A stretch of DNA of 64,000 nt from Ignavibacterium sp037440165 (GTDB lineage: Bacteria; Bacteroidota; Ignavibacteria; Ignavibacteriales; Ignavibacteriaceae), in contig NZ_JBBIUQ010000001.1 of NCBI RefSeq assembly GCF_037440165.1, positions 1 to 64,000 on the forward strand. The letters are read 5' to 3'. This document shows, piece after piece, positions 25,501 through 32,764 of this stretch. The stretch's first letter is position 1, and the number at the start of each line of letters is the position of its first letter. The position numbers were made by a program, and so were the translations under genes. Below the pieces are notes generated by a model. The model did no database searches and was not told where the DNA came from. It saw nothing but the letters and a program-made list of their open reading frames with translations.

Positions 25501-26433
25501 CGAATTGCAGACATTCCAAAGGACAAAAGAAATGATGAAATTAACAAGACCATCAGTGAGAACGACATTGAAGATTTAATCAAATCAGAAAAATCAAAAG
25601 AAACTTCAAGCGCCGGAGAATACACTTCTTCATTAAGGAAACATCTCGATCAACTTGATAAGCTTGCAGGATTGAAGGAAGTTAAACAAACTATTTTCCG
25701 GATAATAGATAGTGAAAAAGTTGCTGCAATACGAAAAGAACGCGGATTAAATGTATTACCTCGAAATTTTCATGGTTTATTTGTTGGCACAGGCGGAACA
25801 GGCAAATCAACTATTGCAAACATATATGCAAATATTCTGTTTGATTTGGACAATATAAAAAGCAATCTACCTCTTGAATTAGATAGATTAACCATTAAAA
25901 ATTATTTTTCAAAAAGACAATACTTTAGTTCAGAATTTTTGTTAAATGAGATTGAAGGAAAATTAATTGTTCTGAATAATGCCGGTCAGCTTGCATTTAA
26001 TGAGGAAGTAAATGTTCGGGAATTTTTTGAGTCAGTTTTGAGTTTGTTAAAAACATCTGGTGATAAATTTGTTTTAGTTCTTTCTGATATCCAGAGTGAA
26101 CTAAATAGAATAATGAGCACTTATCCAGAACTCAAAAATTATTTTTCAAATAATTTTTACTTTAAAAATTTTAATCCGAGAGAAATGCTGGAGATTACTT
26201 TAAATTTTACTGAACAATTTGGTTATCAGCTTGATGAGGGAGCATGGCAATTACTTCTGGATATTTTCAATGACCTCTATTCTTTGAATGAAGAAAATGG
26301 AAATACCAAAACTGTACTTGATTTAGTTTTTAGGGCAATCACGATTCAGGAAATGCGTTTAAGTAAAAAGGAATCTGTATCTGATGAGGAGTTGATGACA
26401 ATTACAATTGAAGATATATCTAAATTGATTTAG
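22585..26433 (+). CDS. Large TPR-AAA+ protein with three CbbX-type ATPase modules
   Basis: A 1282-residue cytosolic protein. Residues about 1-270 look like TPR helices (HLQLKRYKLALITAKKLVDT, NSHALLAFSLLENL). A beta-rich domain of unknown type follows (about 300-410). AAA1 (about 440-710) has an intact Walker A GNPGTGKTS (K500) and Walker B ILFIDEAYS (D557, E558), very like CbbX/SpoVK/EccA. AAA2 (about 735-1010) has a ruined Walker A (GKNFAGQNTS, 779-788) and KD in place of DE (842-843). AAA3 (about 1015-1282) has Walker A GTGGTGKST (K1074) but NN at the Walker B acidic pair (1131-1132). CbbX-like proteins remodel protein complexes; the client here is unknown. The stop codon overlaps the convergent phosphatase gene. 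Confidence 0.88.
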   Translation: MNNNYSEIEKEVTEHLQLKRYKLALITAKKLVDTFPDNPNSHALLAFSLLENLNPFLALDTINYAVEISSNSPEIRLQRASVLYRLSIYDGALVDCNFYLTNSENKDLNAVILKIKIIAASERFFEALELIDDILKHNPDNENLNLLFTLIKTSLDTTTNDNNSVKDIKYFIELCKLSNEQKYFWFTNFVYKKSVKEIHDDEFKNQLKLLNLVALVSLFRVKEAELLAEEIKNTFFNNASYIDALDKIKLIKKNRANDEKPVSIKKVISETELVKSSDSNIEVLSARFFDLSDSISSGKRKYLLQFDENILTYIAIELLLKNPFHKKENRTVPGTAIWYLNHSETGRNNFQLEFKSEWETIEFVQSWGTELPGFWKSGEGKVEIILDEKNICSRKFLIGDSEIINIEETEKEYTPGKLIKSETSQPEAVDLYTIHKSDSVSLENLLNELYEFIGLDNLKQSLIDFLTYLNFISERKKKGIKTEEKLELHCLFLGNPGTGKTSVARLFGKILKAMGVLENGHVIEVDRAGLVGQYIGETAIKTDKIISEAIGGILFIDEAYSLKKANTSSDFGQEAIDILLKRMEDFKGKFIVIAAGYPELMNEFIESNPGLKSRFTHTFYFDDYTPAQLLQIFKLFASKEEYELENSAEDFLLKQLSDFYKNRDKSFGNARLVRKIFSETKIQLSKRYQAEQDSEKSNFHLNKIKSEDLRNALLKFGSVISSKETDSRKVNLISERINQLVGLDNFKNEMNEIIKLARYYSEEGENLTEKINSNFIFAGKNFAGQNTSAKLLSELFYELRIILRNELHNYDVRQFVGNDIHSTIEKSQKIFDRAKGAVIFIKDFDFIFEDKSLNDTCVAEFINILSQRLQTDAGKTIVVIETSYNFPANIPSGFSFLKTFFNKKIVFDDFTPDELLEIFNQMLRDKKLFLSSNSSEVLRKFFFHVYRNKEKYPPNTLLLKNILDIILRKHLLRIADIPKDKRNDEINKTISENDIEDLIKSEKSKETSSAGEYTSSLRKHLDQLDKLAGLKEVKQTIFRIIDSEKVAAIRKERGLNVLPRNFHGLFVGTGGTGKSTIANIYANILFDLDNIKSNLPLELDRLTIKNYFSKRQYFSSEFLLNEIEGKLIVLNNAGQLAFNEEVNVREFFESVLSLLKTSGDKFVLVLSDIQSELNRIMSTYPELKNYFSNNFYFKNFNPREMLEITLNFTEQFGYQLDEGAWQLLLDIFNDLYSLNEENGNTKTVLDLVFRAITIQEMRLSKKESVSDEELMTITIEDISKLI

Positions 26434-27119
26434 TAAAGATCAATTCGATTTGTTTGAACTGATATAAACTTTACTATTTCGTTTTTTTCGATTATTGCTG
26501 CACTTAGTTTATTACCACTTATTGCTCCGGTATCGATATACAAAGCATTTCGTTCTTTCACATACTTCGGCTCATACATTCTTGTATGTCCAACAACCTG
26601 AAGTTTTCCGATATTAAGTAATGAATCTCTGCACCACAATACGCCAAATTCTTCGGCTAAATCATTTGAAAGAATTTCATTTAATTTTTTATCCTCATTT
26701 ATAGTTTCTGAATCAATTAATGATGAATATGTTTGAGAAATACCAGCGTGAGAAATGAAACAGTCATCAAGATTGTAAAAAAGCGAAGCATTTTCTGTAA
26801 GCTTTAAATGATTTTCAATTCTGCTGAATCGGTTTTCATAAGATCTTAAAGTTGCCTCAGCACCATTGTTAAACCAGGCTTCTTTAGAGAATGAAGAAGG
26901 AAATTTAAAGTAGTTCAGAAACATATACTCGTGATTGCCAATTGTGAATTTAAATTTCTTCTCTTCAACAAAGTCAAACACTTCACAACTGTGTTTACCT
27001 CGGTCAATCAAATCGCCAACAAAATAAATTTCTGCCTGAGGAAATTCCTGTTGAATTTGTTCAATCAAAGTAGTAAGTGTAAAGAAGCAACCGTGAACAT
27101 CTCCTATTACAGCAACCAT
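26430..27119 (-). CDS. PPP-type metallophosphoesterase (serine/threonine phosphatase-like)
   Basis: A 229-residue metallophosphoesterase of the PPP group. All signature motifs are present: GDVHG (6-10), GDLIDRG, GNHE, and the later VVGHTRMYEP, plus IDTGAISG near the end. These bind the two metal ions. Relatives act as protein phosphatases (PrpA/PrpB type) or as diadenosine tetraphosphatases. The sequence does not separate these. It is the last gene of the minus-strand series and starts 6 bases after the CoA-transferase stop. It overlaps the AAA+ gene's stop by 4 bases. Confidence 0.9.
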   Translation of the reverse strand: MVAVIGDVHGCFFTLTTLIEQIQQEFPQAEIYFVGDLIDRGKHSCEVFDFVEEKKFKFTIGNHEYMFLNYFKFPSSFSKEAWFNNGAEATLRSYENRFSRIENHLKLTENASLFYNLDDCFISHAGISQTYSSLIDSETINEDKKLNEILSNDLAEEFGVLWCRDSLLNIGKLQVVGHTRMYEPKYVKERNALYIDTGAISGNKLSAAIIEKNEIVKFISVQTNRIDLY

Positions 27120-27125
27120 AGAAAC

Positions 27126-28493
27126 TCAGATATGAAAAGTTTCTTTGGCGTATTTGGTAAGTTCATCTCTGAAGTTCGGATGTGCAATGTTTATTAACGC
27201 TTTAGCTCTTTCCTGAACTGACTTCCCGAAGAGTTCTGCCACTCCATATTCAGTAATAACATAATGAACATCGCCGCGGGAAGTAACGACGCCGGCTCCT
27301 ATCTTTAATGTGGGAACTATTCTGCTTATTGTTCCATTTTTTGTACTCGAAGGTAAAGCAATAATTGGTTTTCCGCCTTCAGATCTTGCAGCTCCACGAA
27401 TAAAATCAACCTGACCACCGATTCCACTATAAAATTTTGTTCCTATAGAATCAGAACAGACTTGTCCAGTAAGATCAACTTCAATAGCAGAGTTTATTGC
27501 AACCATCTTATGATTCTTGGCGATGATGAATGGATCATTTACATATTCCTGAGGATGAAATTCTATGATTGGATTGTTATCAATGAAGTCATACACTCTT
27601 CGCGTACCTAAAACGAATCCAGCTATAATTTTCCCCGGATGCAGAGTTTTCTTTTCACCATTGATTATTCCCTGTTCAACAAGTTCGATAATACCATCGG
27701 AGAACATTTCTGTATGAATGCCAAGATCTTTTTTGCTATGAAGATATTTCATCACTGAATCAGGAATTGCACCGATGCCCATTTGCAAAGTTGAGCCATC
27801 TTCTACTAAATCAGCAATATAACTTCCGATTTTATCAAACACTTCAAGTTCTTCTTTTGTTGCATTGGGATCGACCTGAGGGAGTTCTTTTAATGGTTCA
27901 TCATGCTCAACGATATAGTTTATTTTATTTATATGAATAAAACTGTCTCCAAGAGCCCTTGGTTGATGACGATTAATTTGTGCAATTATCAATTTTGATT
28001 TTTCAGCTGGGGTTTTGATTGTTCCAACATCAACACCGTAGCTGCAAAAACCATGTTCATCAGGAGGTGATACATTCAGAAGTGCGACATCTGATTTTAG
28101 TTGTCCATATTTAAAGAGTATTGGCACTTCAGAAAGAAAGATAGGAATAAATTCAGCCCTTCCATCATTAACTGCCTGCCTAGAATTTGCACCGATAAAG
28201 AAAGCTTTGTGCTTAAAATGGTTTTCCATACCCGGCTGCAAATAAGGTAAATCACCAACAATCAAAATATGGAAAATAGTTATATCGCTAAGTTCATCTT
28301 TTCTTCTAACAAGTGCACGAATCAATTCCATTGGAGCGGCACAACCAGGCTGGACAACAATGTTATCGCCGGATTTGATATGATTTACTGCTTCATCCGC
28401 AGAAACAAGCTTGCTGTTGTAAATTCTTAATAAATTTGTTGGTATATACTGTTTGTAAGAAACTTCTTCTTCAGCTGCCATATCAATACTCAT
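27126..28493 (-). CDS. Acetyl-CoA hydrolase/transferase family protein (CoA-transferase)
   Basis: A 455-residue family I CoA-transferase, of the acetyl-CoA hydrolase / 4-hydroxybutyrate or butyrate:acetate CoA-transferase type. Visible regions are NLLRIYNSKLVSADEAVNHIKSGD, VQPGCAAPMELIRALV, VSPPDEHGFCSYGVDVG, MGIGAIPDSVMKYL and HTEMFSDGIIELVEQG. The catalytic glutamate region is INSAIEVDLTGQV, followed by GIGGQVDFIRGAARS. Members move CoA between acetate and other short acyl groups, often in acetate-forming metabolism. It follows alanine dehydrogenase by 9 bases, which suggests use in amino-acid fermentation or acetate turnover. The acyl partner is not predictable. Confidence 0.93.
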   Translation of the reverse strand: MSIDMAAEEEVSYKQYIPTNLLRIYNSKLVSADEAVNHIKSGDNIVVQPGCAAPMELIRALVRRKDELSDITIFHILIVGDLPYLQPGMENHFKHKAFFIGANSRQAVNDGRAEFIPIFLSEVPILFKYGQLKSDVALLNVSPPDEHGFCSYGVDVGTIKTPAEKSKLIIAQINRHQPRALGDSFIHINKINYIVEHDEPLKELPQVDPNATKEELEVFDKIGSYIADLVEDGSTLQMGIGAIPDSVMKYLHSKKDLGIHTEMFSDGIIELVEQGIINGEKKTLHPGKIIAGFVLGTRRVYDFIDNNPIIEFHPQEYVNDPFIIAKNHKMVAINSAIEVDLTGQVCSDSIGTKFYSGIGGQVDFIRGAARSEGGKPIIALPSSTKNGTISRIVPTLKIGAGVVTSRGDVHYVITEYGVAELFGKSVQERAKALINIAHPNFRDELTKYAKETFHI

Positions 28494-28502
28494 AGTTAAT
28501 AA

Positions 28503-29624
28503 TCAATTAGTTGAGAATAAATGTAGTTTTCTGAATTCTATATTAAAGTTATGTGCAATTGATTCATTTGAGCAATAACCGGTATGAGTGCAAACTCCTT
28601 TTGCAAGACCTGCATCAGAGAGTAAAGCATTCGTTAATCCATTTTCAGCAATATTCATTATATAATCAAGCGAAGCATTATTAAGTCCATAACTTGCTGT
28701 TCTTGAAACAAGTGCAGGCATATTAGGAACGCAGTAATGAATAACATCGTGCATTATATAAACAGGGTCAGATAATGTCGTAATATGACTAGTCTCAACA
28801 CAACCACCCTGATCTATCGAAACATCAACAATGACAGCACCTTTCTTCATTTGTTTTACCATCTCCTCTGTAACAAGATGAGGAGCTTTTTCACCTTTAA
28901 TAAGAACAGCACCAATGAATACATCTGCAAACTTTACTCCGCGAGATATTGTATAAGGATTTGCAACAACAGTAGTAATTCGTTTTCTGAAATTCACATC
29001 AATCTGACGAAGGCGATTCAAATCTTTATCGAGTACAATAACCTGAGCGCCTCTTCCCAGAGCTGCTGCTGCAGCAGTTACACCAACTACACCAGCACCA
29101 AGAATGACAACAGCAGCCGGAGCCACACCAGTAATACCGCCTAATAATATTCCCCTTCCGCCTTTACTGAAAGTTTCTAATTGTCTCTCTGCATTCTGAA
29201 TAGCAAGCTGCCCGGCAATTTCACTCATGGAATGAAGAACAGGTAATCTATTATCCTGTTCGATAAGCTCGTAACCAATTGCGGTAATTTTCTTTCTCAG
29301 CAATGTTTCAAGAACTTTTCTTTTACCAACAGCAAGATGAAGGAATGAAAACAATATCTGATTTTCCTGAAGCATTTCAGCTTCCTGCTCGCTTAGAGGT
29401 GCCACTTTAACAACTACCTCTGCCCTTCCAAAAACTTCTTCAGCTGAATAAACAATCTGTGCACCTGTTTTTCTGAATTCATCATCAGAAAAATGGCTAC
29501 CATCACCAGCACCACTCTGTATGTAAACAGTATGGCCAGCTCTGACAAGCGCATCCACTCCTGCGGGAGTTAGTGCAACTCGTTTCTCTTCAAATTGTGT
29601 TTCTTTTGGAATTCCGAATCTCAT
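28503..29624 (-). CDS. ald: Alanine dehydrogenase
   Basis: A 373-residue NAD-dependent alanine dehydrogenase (L-alanine to pyruvate plus ammonia). It starts MRFGIPKETQFEEKRVALTP, the family signature with the substrate-binding Arg. It continues with HTVYIQSGAGDGSHFSDDEF, FSFLHLAV, VLHSMSEIAGQLA, and a Rossmann GAGVVGVTAAAAALGRGAQVIVLD. VDVSIDQGGCVETSHITTLSDPVY and HYCVPNMPALVSRTAS are also canonical. Length is normal. Its position before a CoA-transferase and after a 2-hydroxyacid dehydrogenase suggests a small carbon/amino-acid catabolic group. The 57-base upstream gap shows no clear promoter. Confidence 0.97.
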   Translation of the reverse strand: MRFGIPKETQFEEKRVALTPAGVDALVRAGHTVYIQSGAGDGSHFSDDEFRKTGAQIVYSAEEVFGRAEVVVKVAPLSEQEAEMLQENQILFSFLHLAVGKRKVLETLLRKKITAIGYELIEQDNRLPVLHSMSEIAGQLAIQNAERQLETFSKGGRGILLGGITGVAPAAVVILGAGVVGVTAAAAALGRGAQVIVLDKDLNRLRQIDVNFRKRITTVVANPYTISRGVKFADVFIGAVLIKGEKAPHLVTEEMVKQMKKGAVIVDVSIDQGGCVETSHITTLSDPVYIMHDVIHYCVPNMPALVSRTASYGLNNASLDYIMNIAENGLTNALLSDAGLAKGVCTHTGYCSNESIAHNFNIEFRKLHLFSTN

Positions 29625-29681
29625 AACTAATTCTTTTTATTTTTATTTGTAAATATAATAAATGTTAAATCAGCGATATAT

Positions 29682-30644
29682 TTAATTAACCGGCGTTAAT
29701 GATTTTCTTCCTGATAAAACTGCAATTATATTTTTAGCAGCAAGTTCAGACATAGCATTTCGGGCTTCGTGAGTTGCACTCCCCAGATGCGGCAAAAGAA
29801 CTACATTCTCTAACTTCAATAATTCAGGATTTACTTTAGGTTCATTTTCATAGACATCAAATCCGGCGGCAAAGATTTTCTTTTTCTTTAATAAACTAAT
29901 TAAATATTCTTCATCAATCACTTCACCCCGAGCTGTATTAATCAATACCGAAGTGTTTTTCATTTGAGAAAGTAATTTCTTGTTCAACAATTTCTTTGTC
30001 TTTTCCATTAATGGGACATGGAGCGAAATAATATCGGACTCTCGGACAAGCGTATGTAAAGAAACTCTTTTTGCTTTCAGTAGTTGTTCTGCATCAGTGT
30101 GTCTTTTGCTTGAGTAATAAATAATTTTACAACCAAATGCATAAGCCCGCTTCGCAACAGCAAATCCAATTCTTCCCATTCCTAAAATTCCGAAGATTTT
30201 ATTTTTCAATTCGTATCCGAGAAGTAACTTTGGTCGCCAACCTTGGAATTTATTACTGCGCATTAATTTTTCACCTTCATTAAATTGTCTCATACAAGCG
30301 AGGACTAATGACATTGTAAGATCTGCAGTTGAATCTGTAAGTACATCTGGAGTATTAGTAACAATAATACCTTTTGCTTTAGCATATTCAATATCAATGT
30401 TGTTGTATCCGGCTGCGTAATTTGCAATAACTTTACAACGCTGCATTGCATCAATGACCTGCTTATCTATTTTATCAGTTAGTAAGGTTATAATACCATC
30501 AGCATTTTTAACTTTTTTAATCAGTTCGGATTTTGATATTAATTTTTTTCCGGAATAAACTTCAACATCATATCCTTTTTTTAAAAGAAGTTTGATTCCA
30601 GCTTCAGGAATGTTGTAAGTGATAAATATTTTTTTCTTATCCAT
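29682..30644 (-). CDS. D-isomer 2-hydroxyacid dehydrogenase (glyoxylate/hydroxypyruvate reductase-like)
   Basis: A 320-residue NAD(P)-dependent D-2-hydroxyacid dehydrogenase. The substrate domain includes IANYAAGYNNIDIEYAKAKGI and VTNTPDVLTDSTADLTMSLV, a combination characteristic of the glyoxylate/hydroxypyruvate reductase (D-glycerate dehydrogenase) subgroup. The Rossmann fingerprint is FGILGMGRIGFAVAKRA. The catalytic triad is in NTARGEVIDEE (Arg), AAGFDVYENEP (Glu) and LLPHLGSAT (His). It overlaps the upstream SpmA-SpmB-like gene by 8 bases and so is translationally linked. Exact substrate is inferred from subgroup features. Confidence 0.9.
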   Translation of the reverse strand: MDKKKIFITYNIPEAGIKLLLKKGYDVEVYSGKKLISKSELIKKVKNADGIITLLTDKIDKQVIDAMQRCKVIANYAAGYNNIDIEYAKAKGIIVTNTPDVLTDSTADLTMSLVLACMRQFNEGEKLMRSNKFQGWRPKLLLGYELKNKIFGILGMGRIGFAVAKRAYAFGCKIIYYSSKRHTDAEQLLKAKRVSLHTLVRESDIISLHVPLMEKTKKLLNKKLLSQMKNTSVLINTARGEVIDEEYLISLLKKKKIFAAGFDVYENEPKVNPELLKLENVVLLPHLGSATHEARNAMSELAAKNIIAVLSGRKSLTPVN

Positions 30645-32265
30645 ATAACAGTGTTACGATAAAAAGTGCGGCAAGTATTCCAGCAACATCTGCAATCAAA
30701 CCAACTGGTAAAGCATATCGGGTATTCTTAATATTTACGGCTCCAAAATAAACCGCTAATACATAGAAAGTCGTTTCAGTACTTCCAAAAAAAGTTGAGA
30801 CTAATATTCCGATGAAGGAATCTGGTCCGTGAACTTTCATTATTTCAGCCATAATTCCGAGCGAACCACTTCCTGACAAAGGTCTCATTAAAGCCATTGG
30901 CAAAGCTTCAGCAGGCATTCCGAGCGGGTCAGTTACAACTTTAAGAATTGGTACAAGCCAGTTATTCATTGCACCACCGGCACGAAATATGGCTATCGCC
31001 ACTAACATTGCAACTAAATAAGGAATTATTCTTACTGCGATATTAAATCCTTCTTTAGCACCTTCAACAAATTGTTCATAAACTTTAACTTTCTTATAAG
31101 CGCCAAAACCAATAAAAGATACGATTATAACTGGAATGGCAATAACGGAAATAACTTCAATTAATTTTTTGAATACATTAAAAGAAGTTTCATTAAATAG
31201 AAAAGAAAAAACATTCATTGCACCAGTTGAGAATAGAATTACAATCAAAAACAATGATAAAATTGCAGCAATAATTTTCTTAAGATTTCTTTTAATTGTT
31301 TCAACAAACTTTTCTTTTCCCAACGAAAACAGATGAAATAATTTTGCAGTAGTCAAACCTGTTAATGTAGCACAAAAAGCTGCAAACATTGTTGTACCGA
31401 TTATGATGGTTGGATCCGAGCTGCCTGCTGCTGCACGAACTGCAATTGCAGTAGCTGGGATTAATGTTAGTCCGGCTGTATTTATTGCCAGAAATGTGAT
31501 CATAGAATTCGATGCAGTTCCTTTATTAGGATTAAGTGTGTCAAGTTCTTCCATTGCTTTAAGTCCGAAAGGAGTTGCCGCATTGCCAAGCCCAAGCATA
31601 TTTGCAGAGATGTTCATAACCATTGAACCTATTGCCGGATGATCAGCAGGTATTTCCGGAAAAATTCTTTTTGTAATTGGTTTAATAAAATTGGCAATGA
31701 TTTTTATCAATCCAGCATCTTCTGCAACTTTCATAACTCCTAGCCACATTGCCATTAGTCCGATTAAACCAATAGCAATTTCAACTGCTGTGCCTGCTAT
31801 TTTAATAGCTTCATTAGTTACTTTTTTGAGAAATACAAAATTTACTGATTCAAGTGTAACAGATGCAGAGTATTTGGAAGAATCAATTGGTAAGTCAAAT
31901 TTTATCGTTCCAATAATGTCATCTTCTTTTCCCGAAGCAGCAGCTATTTCTTTCCACAGTTCAGGAAAAGAATTATCCGTTTTTATAAATACCTGATAAA
32001 TATTTTTCTGGTTTGTTTTAGTGAGCTTAACGGGGACAATCAAATCATTTTCAATTGACTGACCATAAAACTTTTGAAAAGAATTTTTGTCAATTAAAAT
32101 TTTGGTATCGAAAGTCTTTATATCCCGGAATTCGTTCTGATAAAAAACAGTACATTTAAGCGATTCGTCGTTCCGGAATTTATTTGATGAGATATCAGAA
32201 ACATCAAGATAGACTGCTGAAGCAATCCCGAGCAGAATTAAGGCGAGCCAGACGTAATTTAACAA
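30637..32265 (-). CDS. SpmA-SpmB fusion (nucleoside-recognition Gate domains) with an extracytoplasmic insert
   Basis: A 542-residue membrane protein. After one N-terminal helix (about 1-22) there is a polar region of about 125 residues (25-150), then an SpmA-like half (ITFLAINTAGLTLIPATAIA, MVMNISANMLGLGNAATPFG) and an SpmB-like half (about 350-542: FRAGGAMNNWLVPI, LMRPLSGSGSLGIMAEIM, FFGSTETTFYVLAVYFG). In Bacillus these are two spore-maturation proteins. In non-sporulating bacteria the fused form is widespread and its transport role is unknown. The polar insert between the first helix and the SpmA half probably lies outside the cytoplasm. Confidence 0.88.
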   Translation of the reverse strand: MLNYVWLALILLGIASAVYLDVSDISSNKFRNDESLKCTVFYQNEFRDIKTFDTKILIDKNSFQKFYGQSIENDLIVPVKLTKTNQKNIYQVFIKTDNSFPELWKEIAAASGKEDDIIGTIKFDLPIDSSKYSASVTLESVNFVFLKKVTNEAIKIAGTAVEIAIGLIGLMAMWLGVMKVAEDAGLIKIIANFIKPITKRIFPEIPADHPAIGSMVMNISANMLGLGNAATPFGLKAMEELDTLNPNKGTASNSMITFLAINTAGLTLIPATAIAVRAAAGSSDPTIIIGTTMFAAFCATLTGLTTAKLFHLFSLGKEKFVETIKRNLKKIIAAILSLFLIVILFSTGAMNVFSFLFNETSFNVFKKLIEVISVIAIPVIIVSFIGFGAYKKVKVYEQFVEGAKEGFNIAVRIIPYLVAMLVAIAIFRAGGAMNNWLVPILKVVTDPLGMPAEALPMALMRPLSGSGSLGIMAEIMKVHGPDSFIGILVSTFFGSTETTFYVLAVYFGAVNIKNTRYALPVGLIADVAGILAALFIVTLLYG

Positions 32266-32291
32266 TATTAACCTCGCAGTTAATTAAGAAA

Positions 32292-32744
32292 TTAGTTCCC
32301 TTCTTCTATCACTGCTTTGATTTCTAGAGTATCTATGATGCAGGCAACAAGATTATCCGGCACCTGATACTCTTCAGAAGAAATTCTGGAAGAATATTTT
32401 TTCCGATAGTATTCTTTTATTTGTTCAATAGTTTTAGGTTCATCCAGAATTCTTATTTCTCCATTTATTGTAATTGATTTCAGGCGATAAGAGATTTCTT
32501 TCCCGCCTTGCTTTTCGTTTTTTACAATGGAAAAACTTGCAGGACAATTAAACTTAATACTTTGAAATACTTCTTCATTCCTGTCAAGATATATAAAAAT
32601 ATTTTTATCCAGATAAACAAAATTTGTTGGTACTTGATAAATTTTATCAGTATCCAGAAGCATAGTAGCTACACCGGCAGAAGCTTCATTTATATCTTTC
32701 TCAATTTCCTTAATATCTCTGATTATAATTTGATTTCGCTGCAT
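32292..32744 (-). CDS. Pyridoxamine 5'-phosphate oxidase-like (flavin-binding split-barrel) protein
   Basis: A 150-residue protein resembling the NimA/PNPOx-like split-barrel group. Visible family-like strands are ASAGVATMLLDTDKIYQVPT, NFVYLDKNIFIYLDRNEEVF, ASFSIVKNEKQGGKEISYRL and SITINGEIRILDEPKTIEQI. The C-terminal part IIDTLEIKAVIEEGN is an acidic strand. Members bind FMN, F420 or haem, and some reduce nitro groups. Neither cofactor nor reaction can be set from this sequence. It lies 20 bases after the helicase-nuclease gene. The assignment rests on strand pattern and length and is moderate. Confidence 0.65.
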   Translation of the reverse strand: MQRNQIIIRDIKEIEKDINEASAGVATMLLDTDKIYQVPTNFVYLDKNIFIYLDRNEEVFQSIKFNCPASFSIVKNEKQGGKEISYRLKSITINGEIRILDEPKTIEQIKEYYRKKYSSRISSEEYQVPDNLVACIIDTLEIKAVIEEGN

Positions 32745-32764
32745 AAGAAACTTTCGTTGTTAAT

